This document shows positions 29,077-39,417 of a stretch of 64,000 bases of DNA, piece by piece. Origin of the DNA: Hydrogenophilales bacterium (GTDB lineage: Bacteria > Pseudomonadota > Gammaproteobacteria > Burkholderiales > Thiobacillaceae); assembly GCA_024636675.1 (NCBI GenBank), contig JAGXGM010000028.1:1-64000 (forward strand). Direction: 5' to 3'. Position 1 is the stretch's first letter. The number at the start of each line of letters is the position of its first letter. A program made the translations under genes and the position numbers. Below the pieces are notes generated by a model. That model had not been told where the DNA came from and did not search any database. It saw only the letters and a list, made by a program, of their open reading frames with translations.

Positions 29077-30789
29077 TCAGAACTCCTCCCATTCTTCGTT
29101 ACTGCCACCACCGGCTGCCTGTTTTTTCGGCCGTGCGGCGGGTGCCGGAATTGCCCTTGTGGCCTTCGTCGATGCAGACGCCACGCGCTTCAACTCCGGA
29201 CGCGCCGCCTGGGTGCTATACGCCCCGCTCTCCATCTTGAACACGCTCACCGCCTCGGCCAGCTTGGCCGCCTGCTCCTGCATGCTTTCGGCCGCGGCCG
29301 CGGCTTCCTCCACCAGCGCGGCGTTTTGCTGGGTTACGTCGTCCATCTGGGTGATCGACTGGTTGACCTGCTCGATGCCGATGCTCTGCTCCTGGCTCGC
29401 CGCCGCAATCTCGCTCATGATGTCGGTGACCCGTTTGACCGAACTGACGATCTCGTTCATGGTCTTGCCGGCCTCGTCGACCAGCTTGCCGCCGGCGTCG
29501 ACCTTGCCGACCGAATCCTCGATCAGACTCTTGATCTCCTTGGCCGCGCTGGCGCTGCGCTGGGCCAGGTTGCGCACTTCGGAGGCGACAACGGCAAAGC
29601 CGCGTCCCTGCTCGCCGGCACGCGCCGCTTCCACTGCGGCGTTCAAAGCCAGAATGTTGGTCTGGAACGCAATGCCGTCGATGACGCCGATGATGTCGGC
29701 AATCTTGCGCGAGCTGTCCTTGATCGAAGCCATGGTGTCGATCACCTGGCCAACCACCTGGCCGCCCTTGACTGCGACATCGGAGGTGGATCCCACCAGC
29801 TGGTTGGCCTGGCGCGCATTGTCGGCGTTCTGCTTGACGGTGCTGGTCAGTTCCTCCATTGCGCTGGCCGTCTCTTCCAGACTCGAGGCCTGCTGTTCGG
29901 TGCGAGAGGAAAGGTCGAGGTTGCCCGCAGCAATCTGGCCCGACGCGTGGGCCACGGTGTCTGTACCAAGACGCACTTGGCCGACCACGCTCACCAGACT
30001 GTCGTTCATGTCTTTCAGCGCGCGCATCAACTGGCCGAATTCATTGGTCGAGCCGACTTCGATGCGTTGTGTCAGATCGCCCTCGGCCACGCCGCGCGCC
30101 AGTCTCACCGCAGCATTCAGCGGACCGGTAATGGCCCGGATCAGCCAGACGCCGATCAGGGCAGCCAGCAGCACGCCAAACACGATGAGCGCCATGGAGA
30201 TGTTGCGCACCCAGACAAAACGGGTTTGTGCCGCTTCGAACTCGCTTTTGGCTATCGCGAGCTGCAATGCAATCAGCGCTTCCGCACTTTCCCGCACTTT
30301 CGGGTAGGCCGCTTTCATTTCTCCCTGCAGGATTTCGCTGGCCTGCTGGAAATCGTGACCGGTCAAGGCGGCCAGCGCCGGGTTCAGACCCGACTGGCCA
30401 TAAGCAATGCGATTGGCATTGAAGGCTTCAGCGAGCCGGGTTTCCTCGGACGTCATCCGGGTAGCCATGTAGGCCTTCCAGATCGCATTGATTTCCTCGA
30501 TCACCGCCCGGGCGTCGACCACCTGCTTGTCGACCGTCGCCACGTCTTCAGGGAAGGCAGAGAGTTGGCCGATAACCGCCTCACCAACAATAATCTGGTT
30601 TTTATTGATCATCGCGGAGATGCGTTCCAGCTGCCCCACTGCAATCAACCTGTCCTCGTAGACGCCCTTGAACGCACTGTTGGTGGAGCTCAAACTGGTC
30701 AGGCCCATAACGCCGATACCGATCAGCAGCACGGAGAGAAAGCCGATGACGAAGATCAACCGTGACTTGATGCTTAGATTTTCAAACAT
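29077..30789 (-). CDS. Methyl-accepting chemotaxis protein (4HB-type sensor) with C-terminal EWEEF pentapeptide
   Basis: [37 protein letters not shown] core; ends SNEEWEEF. Confidence 0.95.
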   Translation of the reverse strand: MFENLSIKSRLIFVIGFLSVLLIGIGVMGLTSLSSTNSAFKGVYEDRLIAVGQLERISAMINKNQIIVGEAVIGQLSAFPEDVATVDKQVVDARAVIEEINAIWKAYMATRMTSEETRLAEAFNANRIAYGQSGLNPALAALTGHDFQQASEILQGEMKAAYPKVRESAEALIALQLAIAKSEFEAAQTRFVWVRNISMALIVFGVLLAALIGVWLIRAITGPLNAAVRLARGVAEGDLTQRIEVGSTNEFGQLMRALKDMNDSLVSVVGQVRLGTDTVAHASGQIAAGNLDLSSRTEQQASSLEETASAMEELTSTVKQNADNARQANQLVGSTSDVAVKGGQVVGQVIDTMASIKDSSRKIADIIGVIDGIAFQTNILALNAAVEAARAGEQGRGFAVVASEVRNLAQRSASAAKEIKSLIEDSVGKVDAGGKLVDEAGKTMNEIVSSVKRVTDIMSEIAAASQEQSIGIEQVNQSITQMDDVTQQNAALVEEAAAAAESMQEQAAKLAEAVSVFKMESGAYSTQAARPELKRVASASTKATRAIPAPAARPKKQAAGGGSNEEWEEF

Positions 30790-30947
30790 GTTGTTTCCTT
30801 TACAGCTCGTTCAAACAATCGAATCCGGGACCTGCGCAATCACCTTGTTTGATTTCACGTCCAGAAACCTTTACCGCTTGCCATCAAACGCCACACCGAC
30901 CCCGCGAAACCTGCAGGCAGGACGTACCCGCCACAAATTCCACACTG

Positions 30948-32633
30948 TCAGAATTCTTCCCACTCATCGTTACCACCGCCGGCAGCGGCCAGCTTCTTCG
31001 GCGAAGCGATCGTCCTGGCCGGTGTTGATCGAGACGTGGATTTCGGTATTGCCGCTGCACGGGTGCCCGGGGACGGATGCTCGACCTGCGGACGATAGAT
31101 GCCGCCCTCCAGCTTGAACACGCTCACCGCCTCGGCCAGCTTGGCCGCTTGCTCCTGCAGACTCTCGGACGCGGCCGCGGCTTCCTCCACCAGTGCGGCG
31201 TTTTGCTGGGTCACGTCGTCCATCTGGGTGATCGCCTGGTTGACCTGCTCGATGCCGGCACTCTGCTCCTGACTCGCCGCTGCAATCTCGCTCATGATGT
31301 CGGTGACCCGTTTGACCGAACTGACAACTTCGTCCATGGTCTTGCCGGCCTCCTCGACCAGCTTGCCGCCGGCGTCGACCTTGCCGACCGAATCCTCGAT
31401 CAGACTCTTGATCTCCTTGGCCGCGCTGGCGCTGCGCTGTGCCAGGTTGCGCACTTCGGAGGCGACAACGGCAAAACCGCGTCCCTGCTCGCCGGCTCGC
31501 GCCGCTTCCACTGCGGCGTTCAAGGCAAGAATGTTGGTCTGGAACGCAATGCCGTCGATGACGCCGATGATGTCGGCGATCTTGCGCGAGCTGTCCTTGA
31601 TCGAAGCCATGGTGTCGATCACCTGACCAACCACCTGGCCGCCCTTGACTGCGACGTCGGAGGTGGACACCACCAGCTGGTTGGCCTGGCGCGCATTGTC
31701 GGCGTTCTGCTTGACGGTGCTGGTCAGCTCCTCCATTGAGCTGGCCGTCTCCTCCAGGCTCGATGCCTGCTCTTCCGTGCGGGAGGAGAGATCGAGGTTG
31801 CCGGCGGCGATCTGGGTCGACGCAGTGGCAATGGTTTCGGTCGCATGCCGAATATCGCCGATCGTCCCAGTCAGGTTTCCACGCATCGCATTGATCGCAT
31901 ACAACAAGCTCGAGGTGTCGCCTTTCTCCAGCGCGACCGATCTTGAAAAGTCGCCGCCGGAGATTGCGCGGGCAATTTCCACCGCGTAGGCGGGCTCACC
32001 GCCCAGTTGTTTCATGATGTGGCGCACCAGCCAGAAAACGATCGCGCTCGCGGCAATCAGCGCCACGATCACCAGCACCAGCGTGATCATCAGCATGCGC
32101 TGGCTGAATGCTTCAAGTTCGGCCTTGGTCTGCTCGACGCCCGCTTGCTTGGCTTTTGTGAAATCCAGCAGACGCGCCTTGATCTTGCGCCATGCCGGCG
32201 TCTCGTCCTGGCTGATTGCAGCGATGGCGGCCACCTGGTCAGTTCCCGCAAGCGACGCAATCCTGGCCTGGATCGGTATTTGCAGCGCGCGCAAAGCCAC
32301 CACTTCTTCCAGAATCCTGAGGTCTTCCGGGCTGTCTGCGGCCAATGCCATGGCCTGCTGGCTGGTGGCATTGAACTCGTCCGATGCCGCTTCCAGGTTG
32401 TCATATGCTTTGCGGTTGGCCGGATCCATCACGACGTTGCGCAAGGCCTGGCCCATTTGCAAGCCTTGCGCATACAAGCTGGTTCCCGCATCGGCAAGCG
32501 CCAGATCCTGGTCGAGAAAATGCTCAAAGCGGTTTTTGTTGCTCTGCATCCCGGTCAGCGCCACGCTGATCGCAAACCCGAAAAGCACAAAGACCAGGCT
32601 CATATTCAAAACGATTTTTGATTTCAGTTTCAT
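30948..32633 (-). CDS. Methyl-accepting chemotaxis protein with C-terminal EWEEF pentapeptide
   Basis: Distinct periplasmic sensor region, TM, HAMP, MCP core; ends NDEWEEF; start at [11 protein letters not shown]. Confidence 0.94.
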   Translation of the reverse strand: MKLKSKIVLNMSLVFVLFGFAISVALTGMQSNKNRFEHFLDQDLALADAGTSLYAQGLQMGQALRNVVMDPANRKAYDNLEAASDEFNATSQQAMALAADSPEDLRILEEVVALRALQIPIQARIASLAGTDQVAAIAAISQDETPAWRKIKARLLDFTKAKQAGVEQTKAELEAFSQRMLMITLVLVIVALIAASAIVFWLVRHIMKQLGGEPAYAVEIARAISGGDFSRSVALEKGDTSSLLYAINAMRGNLTGTIGDIRHATETIATASTQIAAGNLDLSSRTEEQASSLEETASSMEELTSTVKQNADNARQANQLVVSTSDVAVKGGQVVGQVIDTMASIKDSSRKIADIIGVIDGIAFQTNILALNAAVEAARAGEQGRGFAVVASEVRNLAQRSASAAKEIKSLIEDSVGKVDAGGKLVEEAGKTMDEVVSSVKRVTDIMSEIAAASQEQSAGIEQVNQAITQMDDVTQQNAALVEEAAAASESLQEQAAKLAEAVSVFKLEGGIYRPQVEHPSPGTRAAAIPKSTSRSTPARTIASPKKLAAAGGGNDEWEEF

Positions 32634-33101
32634 TGTCTTCACAGCTTTCACATAAACCACACATCCGCCAAGGACAAATGGCTAAAAACGCTTATTAATA
32701 AAACGGTTAATACCGAACCGCCCGCCTATTGGAAAACGGCAAAAACGAACCGGACTTGATAGTCATATTTGCAATAATCCATGCGCGTTTTGTACAGGCA
32801 GCCCGCACCCGCTCCGGCATGCTCATGCCTTGCAAAGAATCGAGGAAAACAGTGCTGTGGCATGCAATGCAAGCCATCCTGACCATTGCGGTCAGGCAGG
32901 TTGATACAAGGCAGCGTTCATTGATCACGCCACATTTCGACCGCTGGCAAGGCCGCAGCCTTCCGGCCGCCGTGCCGCCCTGCTACGCCATGCGCGGCAT
33001 AGCTATCATTCGGTTCGGTGTGAAAATACAGATGTCTTCCATACCGTACTTATCTCAGATGCTGCTGTTTTACCGGGGTGGCGATTGAATCGTCGCCCCT
33101 C

Positions 33102-34787
33102 TCAAAACTCTTCCCACTCTTCGTTGCTGCCGCCACCTGCGACCGCAAGCTTCTTCGGTCGTGTAACCGGTGCCGGCATGGCCTTGGGCCGCGGTTTCGG
33201 CGATGTGGCCGCGACCGGCGCAGGACGCCTGCTGTAAGCCCCCCCCTCCAACTGGAACACGCTGACCGCCTCGGCCAGCCTGCCCGCCTGATCCTGCAAA
33301 CTCATGGCTGCGGCCGCGGCTTGTTCCACCAATGCGGCATTCTGCTGCGTCACGTCGTCCATCTGGGTGATCGCCTGGTTGATCTGCTCGATGCCGGCAC
33401 TCTGTTCCTGGTTCGCTGCCGCCGAGCCCGACATGATGTCGGCCACCAGTTGCACCGACGTCACGATATCGTCCATCGCTTCGCCGGCTTCGTTCACCAG
33501 CAGTCTGCCCGCCTCGACCTGCTCCACCGAGTCGCTGATCAGAGTCTTGATCTCCTTGGCCGCGCTGGCGCTACGCTGGGCCAGGCTGCGCACTTCGGAG
33601 GCAACGACGGCAAAGCCGCGCCCCTGCTCGCCGGCACGCGCCGCTTCCACCGCAGCATTCAAGGCCAGAATGTTGGTCTGGAAGGCAATGCCGTCGATCA
33701 CGCCGATGATGTCGGCAATCTTGCGCGAGCTTTCCTTGATCGAGCCCATGGTGACGATCACTTTTCCCACTACCTCGCCGCCCTGACCTGCAATATCGGC
33801 GGTCGAGGAAACCAGTTTGCTGGCGTGGTGCGTGCTTTCGGCGGTCTGCTTGACCGTGCTGGTGAACTCTTCCATGGTGCTGGCGGTCTCTTCCAGACTC
33901 GATGCCTGCGATTCGGTGCGGGCGGACAGATCGCTATTGCCGGCGGCGATTTCACCGGCGCTCACCTTCACCAGCGAGGTGGCTTCACTGATCTGGCCAA
34001 TCACCCTCACCAGGCTGTCGTTCATGTCCTTCAGCGCTCGCATCAACTGACCAATCTCATTTGTCGAGTTGACCTCAAAACGTTGGGTCAGGTCGCCTCC
34101 GGCCACCCCGCGTGCCAGCTTCACCGCCTCGTTCAGCGGGCCGATGATGGCGCGAATCAGCACGAAGCCAAGCCATGCCGACAGGACAAGACCCAGAACG
34201 ATTGCGATGATGGTCAAGCTCAGGATGCTTGTGCTGCGGCTTTGCGCCAGCTCGTACTCGTACTTGGCCGTATCCAGTTGCAGATTAATCAACGCCTCAA
34301 TCCCTTCCTTGACGGGCAGGTAGAGCGGGCGAATCTTGCTCTCGAGGACTTGTTTGACCGTATCAAAATCGTTGGCGCGCATCGCATCGACCGCCGGTTT
34401 CAGGCCCTCGACGACAAATGCCGTGCGGTCCACTGCGAATTTGTCTGCAAGGATTTTCTCTTCAGGCGTGAGAGCGGTCGCCATGTAGGCCTTCCAGAGC
34501 GTGCCGATTTCGGCGATGTTCTTGTCGACTTCCGCAGCCTTTTCGGCGACGAATGCCGGTGACGGATCGGCCAGGGCAGCCGTAATGGCAATACGGTTCA
34601 ACAGAATCAGGGAGCGGATACTGGCCACCTGCCCCAGTGGAACCGTGCGGTCCTCGTAAACGGTTCTCAGCCCGGCCTCGGTTTGCTTGATGCCGTATAC
34701 GCCGATGCCCCCGATCCCCAGCAAAAGAACAGACATGAAGGCCAGGATGAAGATCAGGCGCGCTTTGATGCTCAGGTTCTTAAACAT
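33102..34787 (-). CDS. Methyl-accepting chemotaxis protein (4HB-type sensor) with C-terminal EWEEF pentapeptide
   Basis: [54 protein letters not shown] core; ends NEEWEEF. Confidence 0.95.
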   Translation of the reverse strand: MFKNLSIKARLIFILAFMSVLLLGIGGIGVYGIKQTEAGLRTVYEDRTVPLGQVASIRSLILLNRIAITAALADPSPAFVAEKAAEVDKNIAEIGTLWKAYMATALTPEEKILADKFAVDRTAFVVEGLKPAVDAMRANDFDTVKQVLESKIRPLYLPVKEGIEALINLQLDTAKYEYELAQSRSTSILSLTIIAIVLGLVLSAWLGFVLIRAIIGPLNEAVKLARGVAGGDLTQRFEVNSTNEIGQLMRALKDMNDSLVRVIGQISEATSLVKVSAGEIAAGNSDLSARTESQASSLEETASTMEEFTSTVKQTAESTHHASKLVSSTADIAGQGGEVVGKVIVTMGSIKESSRKIADIIGVIDGIAFQTNILALNAAVEAARAGEQGRGFAVVASEVRSLAQRSASAAKEIKTLISDSVEQVEAGRLLVNEAGEAMDDIVTSVQLVADIMSGSAAANQEQSAGIEQINQAITQMDDVTQQNAALVEQAAAAAMSLQDQAGRLAEAVSVFQLEGGAYSRRPAPVAATSPKPRPKAMPAPVTRPKKLAVAGGGSNEEWEEF

Positions 34788-34832
34788 GTCTCGTCACCGA
34801 TATTTTGTATTTATTGGGTTTGACAGCAAGGA

Positions 34833-35333
34833 TCAGGCCGCAATTTTTTCGATCAATCCCATTTCAGGGCTGGACATCAGCTTGTCGATATCCACCAGGA
34901 TCAGCATGCGCTCGTTGAGCGTGCCAAGGCCGATCAGGTAATCGCTGTCGATGGTAGTCCCCATTTCCGGTGCAGGTTTCACTTGATCAGGAGACAGTGT
35001 GGTGACGTCGGAGACGCTGTCCACCACCATGCCCACGACCCGCCCGGCAATGCTCAGGATGATGACCACGGTAAACTGGTCATAGGTGGGCGAGCCCAGA
35101 TTGAGCTTGATCCGCATGTCGACGACCGGCACGATGATGCCGCGCAGATTGACCACGCCCTTGATGAAATCGGGCGCATTGGCAATCCGGGTGACCGGCT
35201 CATAGCCGCGAATCTCCTGCACCCGCAGGATGTCGATGCCATACTCTTCCCTGCCCAGGGTAAAGGCCAGAAACTCTTTCCCGGCATCCTCTCCGGCTTC
35301 GGTTTGTGCTTGCGTTTGCGTGCTGTACGACAT
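34833..35333 (-). CDS. cheW: Chemotaxis coupling protein CheW
   Basis: [58 protein letters not shown]. Confidence 0.98.
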   Translation of the reverse strand: MSYSTQTQAQTEAGEDAGKEFLAFTLGREEYGIDILRVQEIRGYEPVTRIANAPDFIKGVVNLRGIIVPVVDMRIKLNLGSPTYDQFTVVIILSIAGRVVGMVVDSVSDVTTLSPDQVKPAPEMGTTIDSDYLIGLGTLNERMLILVDIDKLMSSPEMGLIEKIAA

Positions 35334-35354
35334 AGCGGTGATCCTTATCTGGCC

Positions 35355-37454
35355 TTAAAAGAAGACGGGGTCGGCGTTGAGTTGACGGCTGGAGCGCAAC
35401 AGTGCGGAAACATCGAGAATCAGCGACACGCCGCCGTCTCCCAGAATGGTGGCACCGGAAATGCCGGCCACCTTGCGGAAATTCGACTCGAGGTTTTTGA
35501 CGACGACCTGCTGTTGCCCGACCAGGGCGTCGACCAGCAGGGCGGCCTTTTTGCCGTCGGCTTCGAGAATGACGACGATCCCCTGAGCCGGGTCGGTGAA
35601 GTTGGGTTCGATGGCAAAAATCTGATACAGCGGGATCAGCGGCAAATACTCTTCGCGAATTTTCACGACCTGGCCCTGACCTGCGATGTCCTTGACGTCT
35701 GCGGCCACCGGCTGCAGCGATTCGATGACGTAGCCCAGCGGCAGGATGTAGACCTCCTCCCCCACCCTGACCGACATGCCGTCGAGGATCGCCAGCGTCA
35801 GCGGCAGTGAGATGGCGATGGTGGTGCCGGCGCCCGGAACCGAACGGATGTCGACAGTGCCACCCATCGCCGTGATGTTGCGCTTGACCACATCCATGCC
35901 GACGCCGCGGCCGGACACGTCGGTGACGACTTCTGCGGTGGAAAATCCGGGGGCAAAAATGAGTTGCCAGACATCGGCATCGGGCATCGTGTCCGATACA
36001 GGCAGGCCTTGCTGTTTCGCCTTGTCGAGAATCCTGTCGCGACTGAGGCCGCCGCCATCGTCGCTCACCTCGATCACGATGTTGCCGCCCTGGTGTGCGG
36101 CCGACAGGGTCAGCTTGCCGGCTTCGTTCTTGCCGGCGGCACGACGCTTCTCGGGCATTTCGATGCCATGGTCGACGCTGTTGCGCACCAGGTGCGTCAG
36201 CGGATCGACAATGCGTTCGATCAGGCCCTTGTCGAGTTCTGTTGCCGCGCCGCGCGTGACGAAATCGACCTTCTTGCCCAGCTTGCCGGCCAGGTCGCGC
36301 ACCATGCGCGGGAAGCGCGAGAACACGTAGTCCATTGGCATCATGCGGATCGACATGACGGCTTCCTGCAAGTCGCGCGTATTGCGGGTCAGCTGGCCAA
36401 CGCTGTTGAGCAGGCGCTCATACTGGATCGGGTCGAGCACGCCGATACGCTGCTCGATCATGGCCTGGGTGATGACCAGTTCGCCGACCAGGTTGATCAG
36501 CTGGTCGACCTTTTCAATGCCGACCCGGATCGACGAGGATTCCTGGCCTGCCCCTTCCTTGTCGGTGGCACGGCGACCAGGATTCCTGGCTTCGGCAGCG
36601 GGTGCGGCAGCGGCCGGCGGGCTGACGGCGTCCGTTTTCTCCGGCTCGAAAATTCCGTAGCCGGGCTCTTCGACGGCAGGCTTCGCCTCAGCGGCGCCGG
36701 CTTGCGCCGCCAGGGGCAGGTCTGCGTTGGTTACGCCGCTCTGCAGCGCCCCTTCCGCACCACCATGGGTAATCTTGAGGTCGTCCGGGTCGAGCACGAA
36801 CGAACAGATCGCAACGATGCTGTCCTGGCTCTCGGGAGTGGTCAGGGTGAACACCACGCGCTTGTCGGCCAGCGTCTCCTGGCTAATCGTTCCCAGCAGG
36901 CCCAGTTCTGCGGCCAGCGCATCCACGTCGCGTTGCGGCACCTCGGGCAGTTCGATGCGGAAGCTGCAATTGCCATCCGCATCCGCCACGGGTGCAGCAT
37001 CGGCACTGGCCGGCTCGGGCGCAACGGCGGGCGCCGGGCTCGCCACAGCAGCCGGTACTTCCGCAATGCCCTGCGACAGCGCCTTCAGCCGCAGGCACAC
37101 GCTGGCAACCGCATCCTGGTCGACGCTGGAGCCATGATGATGGCCGTCCATTTGCATGGTCAGGACATCCTTGGATACCAGGAAAGCCTCCACATGCTCG
37201 GGGGTCAGCGCCATTTCGCCCTTGCGGATGCGGTCGAGCAGCGACTCCAGCATGTGGGTGACTTCGGTGATGTCGTTGAAAGCGAAGGTGGCGGCACCCC
37301 CCTTGATGGAATGCGCCGCGCGAAAGATCGCATTGAGATCCTCGCTATCCGGTGCGGACACGTCGAGCGCCAGCAGCAGCTTCTCCATTTCGGCGAGCAG
37401 TTCATCCGCTTCGTCGAAAAACACCTGGTAGAACTGGCTCATATCGATGGTCAT
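35355..37454 (-). CDS. cheA: Chemotaxis histidine kinase CheA
   Basis: Hpt AAHSIKGGAATF; LVRNSVDHGIEMPEKR; FAPGFSTAEVVTDVSGRGVGMDVVKRNI; CheW-like C-terminus. Confidence 0.98.
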   Translation of the reverse strand: MTIDMSQFYQVFFDEADELLAEMEKLLLALDVSAPDSEDLNAIFRAAHSIKGGAATFAFNDITEVTHMLESLLDRIRKGEMALTPEHVEAFLVSKDVLTMQMDGHHHGSSVDQDAVASVCLRLKALSQGIAEVPAAVASPAPAVAPEPASADAAPVADADGNCSFRIELPEVPQRDVDALAAELGLLGTISQETLADKRVVFTLTTPESQDSIVAICSFVLDPDDLKITHGGAEGALQSGVTNADLPLAAQAGAAEAKPAVEEPGYGIFEPEKTDAVSPPAAAAPAAEARNPGRRATDKEGAGQESSSIRVGIEKVDQLINLVGELVITQAMIEQRIGVLDPIQYERLLNSVGQLTRNTRDLQEAVMSIRMMPMDYVFSRFPRMVRDLAGKLGKKVDFVTRGAATELDKGLIERIVDPLTHLVRNSVDHGIEMPEKRRAAGKNEAGKLTLSAAHQGGNIVIEVSDDGGGLSRDRILDKAKQQGLPVSDTMPDADVWQLIFAPGFSTAEVVTDVSGRGVGMDVVKRNITAMGGTVDIRSVPGAGTTIAISLPLTLAILDGMSVRVGEEVYILPLGYVIESLQPVAADVKDIAGQGQVVKIREEYLPLIPLYQIFAIEPNFTDPAQGIVVILEADGKKAALLVDALVGQQQVVVKNLESNFRKVAGISGATILGDGGVSLILDVSALLRSSRQLNADPVFF

Positions 37455-37506
37455 GCTGGGGCTCCGTATTTATTGTGCAGCTTCTGGCCTGTTGCCTCGT
37501 GGCAAC

Positions 37507-37869
37507 TCAACCAATCAGTTTCTTCACCACTTCTGTCAGTCGTGCTGGATCGAAGGGCTTCACCAGCCAGCCATTGGCGCCGGCAGCACGGCCCAGGGCC
37601 TTGATGTCATCGCCAGACTCAGTGGTCAGCATCAATATCGGCACATTCTTGTAATTCTTCAGTCCGCGTAGTGCCTTGATCAGCGTCAGGCCATCCATGC
37701 CCGGCATGTTCTGGTCGGTCAGCACCAGATCGACGGTCTGCAGCTTTGCCTTGTCCAGGCCATCCTGACCGTCCACCGCCTCAATCACGCCATAGCCTGC
37801 GGCCTTCAGGCTGAAGGACAGCATCTGACGCAGCGAGCCCGAGTCGTCCACTGCAAGTATTGTTTTCAT
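37507..37869 (-). CDS. CheY-like response regulator
   Basis: MKTILAVDDSGSLRQMLSFSLKAAGYGVIEAVDGQDGLDKAKLQTVDLVLTDQNMPGMDGLTLIKALR. Confidence 0.95.
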   Translation of the reverse strand: MKTILAVDDSGSLRQMLSFSLKAAGYGVIEAVDGQDGLDKAKLQTVDLVLTDQNMPGMDGLTLIKALRGLKNYKNVPILMLTTESGDDIKALGRAAGANGWLVKPFDPARLTEVVKKLIG

Positions 37870-37923
37870 CACTGTTGCTCCTGCTCTTTCCATGTTTGGA
37901 CTGGTGTCCGCGCTTTCTGAATC

Positions 37924-38496
37924 TCAAAACAGCTCGATATCGCCGCTGTCCATATGACGCTGGTTCACTGTGCTGCGCACGCCGCCTGCCCGTTCGGTAC
38001 GGCATGCTCCCACCCGGTCACTGATTTGACCTAGTGCCTCCAGCAAGACTTCATTGTTACTTTCCGGCAGAACCGATCCATTGGTATCGAGTGCGCTAAA
38101 CACGTCGCGCAGCCCGGCCAGGTGCTGCGCCATGCGACTGATCAGCTGGCTGGTCATGTCCTGGAATTGCAAGCCGGTCACCGCGGCGGCGACATGCTGC
38201 TTGATCTCGTCACGCAGCGCTTCGAAGCGCGCGGTGGACGCGGCCGACGGCATGCCGTCCGCCAGCAATCCGTCCAACGCCTCCTGCTGCTGGTCGACGG
38301 CATGATGGATCGCCATGAAGCTCGCACACAGTTTTTTGATGGCCTCGTCCAGCAATACGTCCATCTGCACCAGATCGCGCTCCACTTCGGCCAGATGCTG
38401 GTCGCCGTGCGCCGAGACCCCGGACAGCAGTTGTAGCACCTGCAGGTTGAGACGTTCGCTGGCCGGGGTCTCGTTGGTTGCCATGGGGGCATTCAC
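37924..38496 (-). CDS. CheZ-like putative phosphatase/chemotaxis protein
   Basis: Helical; VTGLQFQDMTSQLISRMAQHL contains DxxxQ aligned with CheZ FQDLTGQVIRKV; C-terminus GDIELF; overlaps the flgL stop. Confidence 0.65.
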   Translation of the reverse strand: MNAPMATNETPASERLNLQVLQLLSGVSAHGDQHLAEVERDLVQMDVLLDEAIKKLCASFMAIHHAVDQQQEALDGLLADGMPSAASTARFEALRDEIKQHVAAAVTGLQFQDMTSQLISRMAQHLAGLRDVFSALDTNGSVLPESNNEVLLEALGQISDRVGACRTERAGGVRSTVNQRHMDSGDIELF

Positions 38497-39395
38497 AGGA
38501 ATTTGAATAGCGACAGGCCCGAGACTGTCACGAAGGAGCGCTGGGCGGCTTCGAGCGTGAACTGCTGCTGCGAGAGCCGCGTCAGCGCCTCGTTGTAGTC
38601 GAGGTCCTGCAGATCGGACAGGACCTGGCTGTATTGGATATGGCGATCCTCGCCCGCATAGTCGAGGGCATCGAGTTCCTGCAAGCGCGAGCCGGCCGAT
38701 ACGCGGACCGTGAGCACGTTATCCAGCGCCTGGTCCATACTGGCATTGGCGGTTGCCAGCCCGGCGGTCAATCCTGCGGTTCCGGGTGTCTGCAGCAGCG
38801 TGATGAGATTACTCAGGGTGACGAACACGTCCTCCCCTCCGCCCTGGAACACGGTCGAACCGGGGGCAGTGGCCGCCATCCGGCGTGTGGCATCGACCTG
38901 CATCAGGCGTTGTCCCGCGTCGCCGTCATAGGTCACCGCGCCGGATGCGTCTTTGGAAAATGCGGGCGTTGCGGTCTGGAATCCGGAGAACATGTAATTG
39001 CCCATTCCATCGCGGCTGTTAGCCAGCCCCAGCAACGCATCCCGGCGCGCGCTCAATTCAGTCGCCAGGTAGCTGCGTTGCGTATCGCTCAATGTGTCAT
39101 TGCCGGCAGTGGCGATGGTGGTTTTCACGTTCTGCATCAGCTCGGTCACGCTCGACAGCGTGCCTTCCATTTCGCTTAACGCGCTTTTGGCATACTGACG
39201 GTTGACACCGTGCTGGGCGTTGAGCGACTGCGACTGGCTCACTTCAAGTGCACGCGCGGCAGCGACCGGATCGTCCGACGGGGTGAGGATGCGGCGGCCG
39301 GAGGCGATCTGCTGCTGCGTCCTGGCAAGGCCGGACTGCAGTTCGCCAAGTTGGGCCGCGCCGGATTCGAACAGGGTTTGGGTGCTGATGCGCAT
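38493..39395 (-). CDS. flgL: Flagellar hook-filament junction protein FlgL
   Basis: MRISTQTLFESGAAQLGELQSGLARTQQQIASGRRILTPSDDPVAAARALEVSQ; start corrected to 39395. Confidence 0.96.
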   Translation of the reverse strand: MRISTQTLFESGAAQLGELQSGLARTQQQIASGRRILTPSDDPVAAARALEVSQSQSLNAQHGVNRQYAKSALSEMEGTLSSVTELMQNVKTTIATAGNDTLSDTQRSYLATELSARRDALLGLANSRDGMGNYMFSGFQTATPAFSKDASGAVTYDGDAGQRLMQVDATRRMAATAPGSTVFQGGGEDVFVTLSNLITLLQTPGTAGLTAGLATANASMDQALDNVLTVRVSAGSRLQELDALDYAGEDRHIQYSQVLSDLQDLDYNEALTRLSQQQFTLEAAQRSFVTVSGLSLFKFL

Positions 39396-39417
39396 GATGT
39401 TCGTTTCCCTTCTTGTC

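Noticed and set aside
29024-30307. 427-aa plus-strand Ser/Ala-rich ORF, with similar ones at 27291, 31294 and 33304
   Set aside because: The same antisense translation recurs because the MCP cores are repeated DNA; not independent genes.
32729-33088. 119-aa plus-strand ORF between two MCP genes
   Set aside because: No recognisable domain, weak start context and mixed composition; the region more likely holds a promoter/leader for the MCP at 30948-32633.
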